NCBI GenBank assembly: GCA_043757025.1
Contig: JAYVQG010000401.1
Location: forward strand, 1 to 13,727
Origin: Limnoglobus sp043757025
Lineage (GTDB): Bacteria > Planctomycetota > Planctomycetia > Gemmatales > Gemmataceae
Length of the DNA stretch: 13,727 nucleotides
Reading direction: 5' to 3'
Within the stretch, counting starts at the first letter, position 1; each line of letters begins with the position of its first letter. A program made the position numbers and the translations under genes. Under the pieces are notes generated by a model. That model made no database searches. It worked only from the letters and a program-made list of their open reading frames with translations, and was not told the origin of the DNA. Positions 7,276 through 13,727 of this stretch are shown here, in pieces.

Positions 7276-7570
7276 ATGTAGCTGTCCTCCGTGAGGCCGC
7301 AGAGGGAACAGGTGTGCCGGTGAATGACTCCACGCTCTACCCACCCACCCATCCCAGGAATCATTCCCGATTTCGGAATCAACCTAACACACCAACGACT
7401 TACGTCCAATTCTGGTCGTCTGGAACTACGCTGGAACCAAAGTTACGGTGGTCCTTTTCGCCAAAACTGCGACCTGACCATACTACAAATGTAGCTGGCC
7501 TCTGTGAGGTCGGGGAAGGGCAACCGGATGCCAGACCCAGTTACAAAAATGTCGCTGCTACCGCCTACGG
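7276..7570 (+). repeat. Cluster of degenerate ATGTAGCTG-type repeats
   Basis: This gene-free stretch holds related units beginning ATGTAGCTGTCCTCCGTGAGG (7276), ATGTAGCTGGCCTCTGTGAGG (7489) and a shorter ATGTCGCTGCTACCGCC (7549). The first two agree at about 21 of 25 bases and each contains a CCTC-N3-GAGG hairpin. Between them lies the second copy of the window-end element. No frame here has any recognisable coding content; it looks like an accumulation site for short dispersed elements. Confidence 0.5.
7321..7381. repeat. Dispersed inverted-repeat element, copy 2
   Basis: Bases 7338-7381 are the reverse complement of 1-44 with one mismatch (7356). The bases before it, containing GAATGACTCCAC, are a decayed version of the second arm of copy 1 (about 45-62). 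Here the second arm has drifted, so the internal 13-base hairpin seen in copy 1 is imperfect. It lies downstream of the first Ldh gene. Confidence 0.7.
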
Positions 7571-7579
7571 TTGAACGTC

Positions 7580-7606
7580 TATACTGACGTTGTCACCGAG
7601 ACGAGG
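7580..7606 (+). promoter_or_regulatory. Possible -10 box and ribosome binding site of the cytochrome gene
   Basis: TATACT (7580-7585) matches five of six consensus -10 bases and would start transcription about 25 bases before the ATG at 7618. GAGG (7603-7606) lies 11 bases before the ATG, a long but workable spacing. No good -35 sits 16-18 bases upstream, so the promoter call is weak. Confidence 0.3.
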
Positions 7607-7617
7607 TTGCCAACGTT

Positions 7618-8949
7618 ATGCCACGTTCGATTTTCGCTTGTTTCGCACTTGTTCTTGTCTGCTCGTTCGTCATCGGTGTCGAACCGACGGCGGTCGAGCG
7701 CGGCAAACGTGCGCTCGAGCAGAAGGCGTTTATCCCTGCGTTCTGGCCGAAGTCTGCGTACGATCTCGCGTGGAAACGCTGGGGAGTGGCGGAGAAACCT
7801 AAGAACTACAACGTGGCATTCCGCGAACGCTACGGCTTGCACGATGCGCCGTATGCGAACGATGGCCTGCCGATGGGGCTGCGAACGGCTCCGTATTTGC
7901 CGTTCACGAAAGGCATCGGTATCGACTGCCTCGCGTGCCATGGTGGCTCGATTGCGGGGAAGGGTATCGTCGGACTCGGGAACAGTACGCTCGACGTTCA
8001 TGCCTTATTCGAGGACATGGCCGCCGCCGGGAACATGCCGGTGAATTTGCCGTTTCATTTCAGCAACGTGCGAGGCACTAACGAAGCCGGCGCGTTCAGT
8101 GTCTACCTGCTCGGCTTCCGGGACGACGATCTCAACCCGACCGCGAACAAGCGCAATCTCGGCCTGCACGACGATAGTTGCGAAGACGTCCCCGCATGGT
8201 GGTTACTCAAGAAGAAATCGACGATGTACCACGTCGGTGCGACTGATGCTCGTTCGGTGCGCTCGATCATGCAGTTCATGATGCATCCGCTGACGCTCCC
8301 CGCCGACTTCACCAAAGCCGAACCCGCCTTCCGCGACATTCAACAATACCTGCTCAGCCTCGAAGCGCCGAAGTACCCGTACGCCATCGATACGAAACTC
8401 GCAGAAACTGGGCGTGCGATTTTCCACGACAATTGCGCGAAGTGCCACGGCACCTACGGCGATCGGCCGAAGTACCCGAACAAGATCATACCGCTCGACG
8501 AAATCGGCACAGATCGCAGGCGATTCGACAACATCGGCACCGCGTTCGGCGAAGCTTACAGTACGAGTTGGTTTGCCAAAGAAGGCGACAAAGTGATGCC
8601 GATCAAACCGACCGTGGGCTATCAAGCGCCGCCGCTCGATGGCATCTGGGCGACGGCACCATACTTCCACAACGGCAGTTCGCCGACGCTGAAAAGCGTG
8701 CTGAACTCGAAGGATCGCCCCAAGCGATTCACCCGCAGTTTCGGCACATCCGAAATCGACTACGACAAGCGAAACGTCGGCTGGATTTTCCAAGAAGTGT
8801 CAGCGCCCGCGAAGGATCTATCTCAGTTCGAGAAGCGGAAGATCTACGACACATCGTTACGCGGCCGGGGCAACAGTGGCCACACTTACGGCGACGATCT
8901 GAGCGAAGCAGAGCGAATTGCGTTGATCGAGTATCTCAAAACTTTGTAA
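7618..8949 (+). CDS. Exported diheme c-type cytochrome, RoxA/cytochrome c peroxidase-like
   Basis: A 443-residue protein with a signal peptide-like start (MPRSIFACFALVLVCSFVIG, residues 1-20), so it acts outside the cytoplasmic membrane. Two heme c sites are present: CLACH (104-108) and CAKCH (273-277). Between them is the segment DVPAWWLLKKKSTMYHVG (190-207), and after the second heme comes YQAPPLDGIWATAPYFHNGS (335-354), typical of RoxA-like and MauG/peroxidase-like diheme cytochromes. Met327 (KVMPIKP) could be an axial ligand of the second heme. Such proteins are peroxidases, oxygenases of polymers, or electron carriers; which applies here cannot be told. No partner redox genes are adjacent, and it is monocistronic, convergent with the ABC-F gene. 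Confidence 0.88.
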   Translation: MPRSIFACFALVLVCSFVIGVEPTAVERGKRALEQKAFIPAFWPKSAYDLAWKRWGVAEKPKNYNVAFRERYGLHDAPYANDGLPMGLRTAPYLPFTKGIGIDCLACHGGSIAGKGIVGLGNSTLDVHALFEDMAAAGNMPVNLPFHFSNVRGTNEAGAFSVYLLGFRDDDLNPTANKRNLGLHDDSCEDVPAWWLLKKKSTMYHVGATDARSVRSIMQFMMHPLTLPADFTKAEPAFRDIQQYLLSLEAPKYPYAIDTKLAETGRAIFHDNCAKCHGTYGDRPKYPNKIIPLDEIGTDRRRFDNIGTAFGEAYSTSWFAKEGDKVMPIKPTVGYQAPPLDGIWATAPYFHNGSSPTLKSVLNSKDRPKRFTRSFGTSEIDYDKRNVGWIFQEVSAPAKDLSQFEKRKIYDTSLRGRGNSGHTYGDDLSEAERIALIEYLKTL

Positions 8950-8963
8950 AACAAGCAATTATT

Positions 8964-9003
8964 GTAACCGCAGGTTTTTTGCAAGCGAATGACCTGCGGC
9001 TAC
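8964..9003. terminator. Hairpin after the cytochrome gene
   Basis: Arms GTAACCGCAGGT (8964-8975) and ACCTGCGGCTAC (8992-9003) pair at 11 of 12 positions around a 16-base loop containing TTTTTT. It starts 14 bases past the cytochrome stop. It may end the transcript, but no U-run follows the stem, and the GGTAGCCGCAGGT wording looks like a dispersed planctomycete repeat. Confidence 0.4.
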
Positions 9004-9041
9004 CAAAATAGGAACTGTGCCTTCGTACGAAATGTCAGTTT

Positions 9042-9102
9042 ACGTGGGGCACGTTTTCACGTGCCAACATTGAAGATGGCACGTGAATAACGTGCCCCAC
9101 GT
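9042..9102. terminator. Long near-perfect hairpin between convergent genes
   Basis: Arms at 9042-9066 (25 bases, ACGTGGGGCACG...) and 9077-9102 (26 bases) are reverse complements except for one inserted base, enclosing a 10-base loop. It ends 12 bases from the ABC-F stop (9115-9117) and about 90 bases from the cytochrome stop, so it can block transcription from both sides. The lack of a T-tract on either side and its GTGGGGCACGTT wording also fit a dispersed palindromic repeat. Confidence 0.55.
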
Positions 9103-9114
9103 TCAGTTGCACGA

Positions 9115-10902
9115 TTACGCGTGCGTTTCCATCTCTTCTTGCAGTTCGCACCATCGCTCTTCGATCTTCGTCAATTGTTCGGCCATCGTGGTCACTTCAT
9201 TGTGGAGTCGCATCGCCTCTTTGGAATTACTCGTCGATAGCAGTTGCGCGTTGAGTGTCCGCTTCTGCTCGTCGAGTTGGGCGATCGTTTTTTCCACGGT
9301 CTTGAGCTCTTTGCGAACATCCTTTTCGCTTCGCGATGCGCGATGCGTGGACTGAGTTCGCTTCAACACCTCGGGTGGCAATTTCGCGCGTTCGTTGGCT
9401 TGTTCTCGCTCGCCGGCGTCGATTTCTTCGTTGACCTTGTTGAGGTACGCATCGTACTGGCCGCTGTAGTGGATCACGCGGCCATCGCGAACTTCGACGA
9501 TACACGTGGCGACGCGGCGGGCGAAGGTCCGGTCGTGGCTGGTGAAGATCACCGTGCCTTCGTAATCGGTGAGCGCATCGGCAAGAGCATCGACGGTATC
9601 GACGTCCAAGTGGTTACCCGGTTCGTCGAGAATTAAGACGTTGTGTTCGCTGAGGAGCAACCCCGCGAGGCAGAGCCGGGCGCGTTCGCCCCCGGAAAGC
9701 ATCGACACCGTTTTGTCGACGTTTGGGCCGCGGAACAACATCGAACCGGCCACGTCGAGGATTTCCTGATCCTTCTTGCTCATCGCGGCCTGGCTATGCA
9801 GGTAATCGATGACCGTCTGATTTTCCGCAAGGCTCGTGTAAACGTGTTGAGCGTAAACGCCGACATCGCACCCGTAACCCCAGCGAACATCGCCAGAGAG
9901 CGGTTTGAGCGAATCGACGATGGTGCGAAGGAAGGTCGTTTTGCCTTGGCCGTTGTCGCCGACGATCGCGACGCGGGCACCGTGGTCGAGTTCCCACTGG
10001 ATGTCGGACGCGATTTGACGCTCGGGGTAGCCGATGGCCAGATCGCGGCACCGCAGTGCCAACCCCTTTCGCGGGGAAATGCGCGGCGGGCGGATGCGAG
10101 CCATCGGTTCGTCCGAACCGACCGCGATGAATTCGAGTTTCTCGAGCGCCTTCGCTTTCGATTGGGCGAGCTTGGCGGTCGAGGCCCGCGCTTTGTTCCG
10201 CGCGATGAAGTCTTCGAGATGGCGCTTCTTGACCATCGTCGCTTCGTTCGTGCGTTCGTCCTGCGTGCGTTTTTCCTTCTGATATTCCAGGTACGCATCG
10301 ATCTTGCCGGGGAACGACGTGAGCTTCCCGCGCGAGATGTCGAGCGTGTGGTTACACGTTGCGCCGAGGAACGCGCGATCGTGCGAGACGATCAGGCAGG
10401 CGGCACGGAAACCCTTGAGGAAGTGCTCGAGGAGAATCTGAGTGCGCAAGTCCAAGAAGTTCGTCGGTTCGTCGAGCATCAGCAGGTTCGGTTCGTGCAA
10501 CAGCAGTGCCGCCAGTTTCACGCGGGTCTGCCAACCGCCGGAGAGTTTGTCGATGGGGCCATCGAGGTACGCGCCTTTGAGCTCGAACTGCCCCGCGACT
10601 TCGCCGCACTTCCAATCGGGCTGGTCGCTGTCGCGCATCAGGAATTGGAGCGCCGTCTCGTTCGGCAGGAACGGATCGTGCTGCCGCAGGTAGCCGAGGC
10701 GGAGGTTCGGGTGGCGAATGACTTCGCCGCTATCGAGTTCTTCTTCACCGAGTAAGATGCGTAGCAGGGTACTCTTCCCCGCACCGTTCCGACCGACGAA
10801 ACCGACTTTGGTATTGTCGCCGATGACGGCGTCGGCGTTGTCCAGCAACATTTGAGAGCCGTAACTCTTGCACGCTTTTGAGATTTGAAACAGAGTCGCC
10901 AT
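9115..10902 (-). CDS. ABC-F family ATPase (Uup/EttA/YheS-like ribosome-associated protein)
   Basis: A 595-residue protein with two ATP-binding cassettes and no membrane domain, as in ABC-F translation factors that bind the ribosomal E site. First cassette: Walker A GRNGAGKST (37-45), signature LSGGWQTRV (120-128), Walker B LLMLDEPTN (140-148), H-loop SHDR (173-176). The linker at about 190-275 carries the basic helical P-site tRNA interaction motif. Second cassette: GDNGQGKTT (315-323), LSGGERARL (402-410), LILDEPGNHLD (423-433, with Gly where Thr is usual), SHDR (455-458). A C-terminal coiled coil covers about 515-595, as in Uup. The frame opens upstream at 10995, but MATLFQIS at 10902 is the family start, with GAGGG (10914-10918) 11 bases before it. 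Which ABC-F subfamily it belongs to is not settled. Confidence 0.93.
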   Translation of the reverse strand: MATLFQISKACKSYGSQMLLDNADAVIGDNTKVGFVGRNGAGKSTLLRILLGEEELDSGEVIRHPNLRLGYLRQHDPFLPNETALQFLMRDSDQPDWKCGEVAGQFELKGAYLDGPIDKLSGGWQTRVKLAALLLHEPNLLMLDEPTNFLDLRTQILLEHFLKGFRAACLIVSHDRAFLGATCNHTLDISRGKLTSFPGKIDAYLEYQKEKRTQDERTNEATMVKKRHLEDFIARNKARASTAKLAQSKAKALEKLEFIAVGSDEPMARIRPPRISPRKGLALRCRDLAIGYPERQIASDIQWELDHGARVAIVGDNGQGKTTFLRTIVDSLKPLSGDVRWGYGCDVGVYAQHVYTSLAENQTVIDYLHSQAAMSKKDQEILDVAGSMLFRGPNVDKTVSMLSGGERARLCLAGLLLSEHNVLILDEPGNHLDVDTVDALADALTDYEGTVIFTSHDRTFARRVATCIVEVRDGRVIHYSGQYDAYLNKVNEEIDAGEREQANERAKLPPEVLKRTQSTHRASRSEKDVRKELKTVEKTIAQLDEQKRTLNAQLLSTSNSKEAMRLHNEVTTMAEQLTKIEERWCELQEEMETHA

Positions 10903-10913
10903 CGTGACGCTTA

Positions 10914-10987
10914 CCCTCGAAACAGCGGAGGCTGATGCAGAAACGGGCGATGGACGCCCAGTGTCTCGGCAGTGCGCACTGTCGAGA
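10914..10987 (-). promoter_or_regulatory. Structured leader / operator-like palindrome of the ABC-F gene
   Basis: Bases 10964-10987 form an almost perfect 24-base palindrome with a perfect 12-base centre CAGTGCGCACTG (10970-10981) and TCTCG/CGAGA outer arms. A second small stem, GGGCG (10945-10949) with CGCCC (10955-10959), follows. Minus-strand CCTC (10928-10931) can pair with the GAGG of the ribosome binding site (10915-10918). This could be an operator at the transcription start or a leader that folds; the sequence alone does not decide. Confidence 0.4.
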
Positions 10988-10997
10988 GTATTCAATG

Positions 10998-11025
10998 ATT
11001 ATGCTAGAAATCCGCCGAAAGCCAA
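10998..11025 (-). promoter_or_regulatory. Possible promoter of the ABC-F gene
   Basis: Minus-strand TTGGCT (11020-11025) and CATAAT (10998-11003) are separated by 16 bases. Transcription would start near 10991, just ahead of the palindrome at 10964-10987, giving a leader of about 90 bases. The -35 is only a partial match. Confidence 0.35.
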
Positions 11026-11186
11026 CATGGATTGATGAAGTTTTTGTTAATGTGCCACTCGTCGTCGATTTATCAGCAACTGAGCCGCACGACTGCGGGA
11101 CGAGTAGGCGATGTCGACGAAACCGGGAATAGTCAAAAAAAAACGGTTTTTGAGCCACTTTAATTCCGCCTCACGTCGACTTTCGC

Positions 11187-12257
11187 TCAATCGGAGTGAG
11201 TGGGATTTGGCGGAACGACATCGTACCGATTCGCGTACGTGGCAAGCGCATTCATGATGCCAGGATACAGAACGACGCCCTCCGCGAGTGCCGAACGTTT
11301 ACGTGCGAGGCCTTGCTGTCCCGGCAAACGCACGGCATCGACACCCGGTATTGGCGGGGTTTCGCGACAGGTTTTCGCCAGCCAGCCGGTTTCTCGGCAA
11401 AATGCATCGGAACCGCCGAACGCGGCGGGGTCGGTCACTTGTACGTACACGGAAGCACCCCAACCGCTCGGTGCCTTCGATCGACCGAACCCGCCCAGCC
11501 CTTGCGTGAGGGCTTCGACCATGAGCGCCAGCCCATAGCCTTTGTGGCCATGGTCGATTCCGCCGGTTGGCAACAGCGTGCCGGGTGGGTCGTCGAAGAG
11601 CACGGCAGGGTTATCGGTTGCGACACCGGCCGCATCGAGCGCCCACGCGCCAGGGAACCGCTTGCCTTCGCGTTTCAGCCTGCCCGCCAAGCCGTTCGTA
11701 GTAATCGACGCACTGATGTCGATCCAGATCGGATCGCCATCGGTCGGAATGCCGACGGCAAAAGGGTTGGGGGTGAACACCGCTTTTCGCCCGCCGAACG
11801 GGGCCACACTCGCCACCGCCGGGTCGGAACAGGCAATGGTTATCATCAAGCCGCGATCCGTTGCCCTTTGCAGAAATGCCGCAAGGCAGCCGATGTGATG
11901 GCTACGACGAATGACCACCGTGGCGACGCCATAAGTGGCGACCCGCTCGACCGCCAAATCGACCGCTCGCGTCGTCAGCCATATGCCGGGCAGCGTTCGA
12001 CCATCCCAGGTGATTGCCGCCCCGCGATCCGCAATTACCGTCGGCTCGCCGTGCGACAACATCCCGCCATTTTCCAACTCGGCAAGGTACGCAGGGGCCA
12101 ATTGCAACCCGTGCGTCGTATGCCCGAGCAAGTCCGCTTCGACCAAACCCGCCGCGATAACCGCTGGCTTATCGCCATCGCAACCCGCCGCCGCAAACAA
12201 CGCAGACGCATACGCGATCAAGTCCGCTGCCCGATAACGAATGTCTGCATTAACCAC
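11187..12257 (-). CDS. Second Ldh-family (malate/L-lactate dehydrogenase type 2) oxidoreductase
   Basis: A 356-residue NAD(P)-dependent 2-hydroxyacid oxidoreductase. Motifs, numbered from the chosen start: LLGHTTHGLQLAPAYL (43-58), catalytic-His segment RRSHHIGCLAAF (117-128), FTPNPFAVGIPT (161-172), a conserved IDIS (179-182), and HKGYGLALMVEALTQGLGG (238-256). The frame is open upstream to 12380 but overlaps the previous gene; a GTG at 12255-12257 with minus-strand GGGAGA (12267-12272) nine bases before it is the supported start. It lies 17 bases behind the broken propeller gene and is probably co-transcribed with it. It differs strongly from the 6217-7275 paralogue, so the substrates are likely different. 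After the stop, a run of nine T bases on the minus strand (about 11138-11146) follows a weak A5/T5 stem. Confidence 0.92.
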   Translation of the reverse strand: MVNADIRYRAADLIAYASALFAAAGCDGDKPAVIAAGLVEADLLGHTTHGLQLAPAYLAELENGGMLSHGEPTVIADRGAAITWDGRTLPGIWLTTRAVDLAVERVATYGVATVVIRRSHHIGCLAAFLQRATDRGLMITIACSDPAVASVAPFGGRKAVFTPNPFAVGIPTDGDPIWIDISASITTNGLAGRLKREGKRFPGAWALDAAGVATDNPAVLFDDPPGTLLPTGGIDHGHKGYGLALMVEALTQGLGGFGRSKAPSGWGASVYVQVTDPAAFGGSDAFCRETGWLAKTCRETPPIPGVDAVRLPGQQGLARKRSALAEGVVLYPGIMNALATYANRYDVVPPNPTHSD

Positions 12258-12266
12258 CGGATTTCG

Positions 12267-12272
12267 TCTCCC
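12267..12272 (-). promoter_or_regulatory. Ribosome binding site deciding a GTG start
   Basis: Minus-strand GGGAGA lies nine bases before GTG (12255-12257) and just beyond the stop codon of the preceding gene (12275-12277). It supports a GTG start giving a 356-residue enzyme rather than a longer frame overlapping the upstream gene. Confidence 0.55.
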
Positions 12273-12274
12273 AG

Positions 12275-13341
12275 TTATGGCATCGCGATGCTTTTCACGT
12301 TCATGTCGCCGTTGTCGGCTTTGACTAGAATCAGCGCGCGGCCTTCGTCGAGTTTGTCGAGTTGTTGTACGCCTTTCCACTCGGCTACGGTTTCATATTT
12401 CACGCCGGCGGTATCGCCTTTCGGTCGCGACGTGATCGACTCGGCCGTGCCGAATTGATCGGCAGGAATCTTCATGATACCTCGCGCGTTGTTGGCCATC
12501 AGCACGAAGTCTTTGCCGTCTTTCTTGTACACGATAATGTCCAATGGTCGATTGCGGTTACCGAGTTCCGCGATTGTCGTACCGGTCACTTTTGCCCCTT
12601 CTTTGAGGTCTTCGACGGGGATCGTGACGAGCGGCGTACAGGTGTAAGCTGCGAGTACCTGTTCCTTGTAGCCGACCTTGTAAATGGTGAAAGTGCGGAC
12701 GGGGGCTTGCGTCTCGAATTTGCCGTGGGCACCGTGGAAAATCTTGACCCCGGCTCCCTTGTTGGCGTCGACGAACGGGTAGTCGATCGAGCGGAGCGTC
12801 GAGGCGAACTCTTCGTTCGACAGCCCGGCGACGATCAGTTTGCCACTGGCGAAACCGAGGCTGGTGATCGCTTCCATCCGTTGCTTGTCGGTCGCGTTAG
12901 ACAATACCACCGACGAGAACGAGACGTCTTTCATCGGGAATTCGGCGAGTTTGCCGTCTCGCGTGATGCGCACGATCTCAGCACAGCGGCGTCCATCGCT
13001 TTACCGCGCGTCACGGCGAAGTAAACGTTGCCCGAAGCGGGGTTCACTTTCATGTCGTTGATCGCGACTTGTGCCGCAGGAACGCCGATCATCGAGCCGA
13101 TTTGTTCGGTGATTTTCTCAACCTTCACATCTTCTTTGCTCGTCGGTTTCGTGTCGCCGGTGGCAATCGCGAAGATCGTCGCCGATGCGGGATCGCCGAT
13201 GAACAACACGCCATCCGGCCCGAACGCCAGTGCCGTAATCGACTTGATTGCCGGCGTACCTTTTTGCGTTCCCTTGGCCGATTCGGCGAACGACGTCGAA
13301 GCCGCCACCGCGACTGCAATGAGTGTGAGAAGCCTGCGCAT
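12275..13341 (-). pseudogene. Exported beta-propeller-like protein of unknown function, one frameshift
   Basis: Two frames join into one protein of about 355 residues. The first part starts at ATG 13339-13341, five bases after a GGGGG site (13347-13351), with signal peptide MRRLLTLIAVAVAASTSFAE. It continues SITALAFGPDGVLFIGDPAS and reaches GKAMDAAVL near 12985. The second part picks up at about 12975 as EIVRITRDGKLAEF and ends KSIAMP before TAA at 12275-12277. The total of 1067 bases is one short of a whole number of codons, so a single-base deletion near 12973-12990 explains the break. The ALAFGPDGVLFIGD and IVRITRDGK phrases resemble propeller blades of the SMP-30/NHL kind; no function is known. 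Both halves remain well preserved, so it is a recent lesion or a sequencing error. The second Ldh gene follows after 17 bases. Confidence 0.7.
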
Positions 13342-13552
13342 GATTGCCCCCATTAACGAACAGCGTGAGTTGGAACAGTGTCGATGTTGACCGAACCGCA
13401 CGCAAGATGCAAATGAGAAAACGAAGAGAATGCAAAACCGATTGGTCGAACTTCCCGCAGAACATTCGCTTGGTCTGCCACTGATCGGACCGTTGCTTTC
13501 TGCATACCTTTTCTGTTCGTATCACCATTCGCTACTTTCCCCGAGTTTGCAC

Positions 13553-13633
13553 ATGGCCAAGCCGTTGACCGTGATATTTCAGGGCGTCACCGTCAACCTC
13601 GACCTCGAAAAGGTCGAGCGTTCTAAGCTTTAG
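13553..13633 (+). pseudogene. 26-residue N-terminal fragment of a short planctomycete protein family
   Basis: The ATG at 13553 gives MAKPLTVIFQGVTVNLDLEK continuing VERSKL, then TAG (13631-13633), and a further in-frame TAG 12 bases later. It resembles the start of a short conserved hypothetical family I recall from Gemmata-type genomes, in which MAKPLTVTFxG...LEKVDRxKLYG leads into a protein of roughly 80 residues. Here it stops exactly at KL, before the expected YG. Inserting one base after KL would read YGDRHVEF, which does not clearly continue the family. No ribosome binding site precedes it. The frame also extends upstream to 13430 without recognisable content. The family link rests on memory. 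Confidence 0.4.
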
Positions 13634-13727
13634 GCGATCGGCACGTAGAGTTTTACCCTATTTGGTCTTTTCGGTGTCATTCGTTTTGTAAGATGATCGT
13701 ATGCGACACGACCCCGTACCCGAGTCC

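Noticed and set aside
9643..10755. Very long plus-strand frame (370 codons) antisense to the ABC-F gene
   Set aside because: It has no recognisable domain and mirrors codon positions of the ABC-F gene, so it is a composition artefact.
10903..10995. Upstream extension of the ABC-F open frame (31 extra residues)
   Set aside because: The family begins at MATLFQIS (10902), and the extension runs through the palindromic leader.
10999..11028. Nine-codon leader peptide (MLAFGGFLA) ahead of the ABC-F gene
   Set aside because: It has no ribosome binding site and overlaps the -35/-10 I propose, so a translated leader is not supported.
11130..11160. Intrinsic terminator after the second Ldh gene (A5-CCG-T9 on the minus strand)
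   Set aside because: The T-run is clear but the stem is only five A-T pairs, too weak to call a terminator.
11196..12458. Plus-strand frame of 420 codons antisense to the second Ldh gene
   Set aside because: It runs through two minus-strand genes, is Arg-rich and has no family similarity; a shadow frame.
13342..13552. Promoter for the broken propeller gene in the 211-base gap
   Set aside because: I examined both strands and found no -35/-10 pair or strong hairpin good enough to report.
13701..13727. Possible start of a plus-strand gene (MRHDPVPES...) running off the window end
   Set aside because: Only nine codons are visible, a competing ATG lies at 13693 in another frame, and no clear promoter or ribosome binding site is present.

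Overview
The window looks like a chromosomal segment from a planctomycete, most likely of the Gemmata/Zavarzinella group. The basis is the gene mix: a soluble bacterial Ser/Thr kinase, a large RoxA-like diheme cytochrome, two unlinked Ldh-family dehydrogenases and a small CCxxxCRHCPYG protein. GC-rich codon use, loosely packed genes and many short dispersed repeats between genes also fit. This placement is inferred from family recognition, not from a search.

Layout. 1-207: two dispersed inverted-repeat elements downstream of malQ. 208-1698 (-): 4-alpha-glucanotransferase. 1774-1971 (+): small DUF5522-type cysteine protein, tail-to-tail and overlapping 1943-3127 (-), an RlmI-like rRNA cytosine methyltransferase. 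3203-3395 (-): decayed Fic-family remnant that keeps a good promoter and ribosome binding site and probably now leads into the methyltransferase. 3462-4970 (-): Ser/Thr protein kinase with an unrecognised C-terminal domain. 5089-6120 (-): aldose 1-epimerase. 6217-7275 (+): first Ldh-family NAD(P)-dependent oxidoreductase. 7276-7617: repeat-rich, gene-free stretch. 7618-8949 (+): exported diheme c-type cytochrome. 8950-9114: two strong hairpins between convergent genes. 9115-10902 (-): ABC-F ATPase with a structured leader. 11187-12257 (-): second Ldh-family enzyme, 17 bases behind 12275-13341 (-), an exported beta-propeller-like protein broken by one frameshift. 13553-13633 (+): 26-residue fragment of what looks like a short planctomycete family.

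How the genes fit together. This is mostly ordinary housekeeping and carbohydrate metabolism. MalQ and the epimerase act on maltodextrins and sugars, and the two Ldh-family enzymes act on 2-hydroxy acids or sugar acids. The methyltransferase and the ABC-F protein act on the ribosome. The only convincing operon-like pair is the broken propeller gene with the second Ldh gene; the methyltransferase may be read through from the Fic remnant's promoter. I found no CRISPR array, complete insertion sequence, tRNA, rRNA or recognisable defence or biosynthetic system. The more interesting material is the decayed genes (Fic remnant, frameshifted propeller, terminal fragment), the dispersed palindromic repeats and the structured leader in front of the ABC-F gene.
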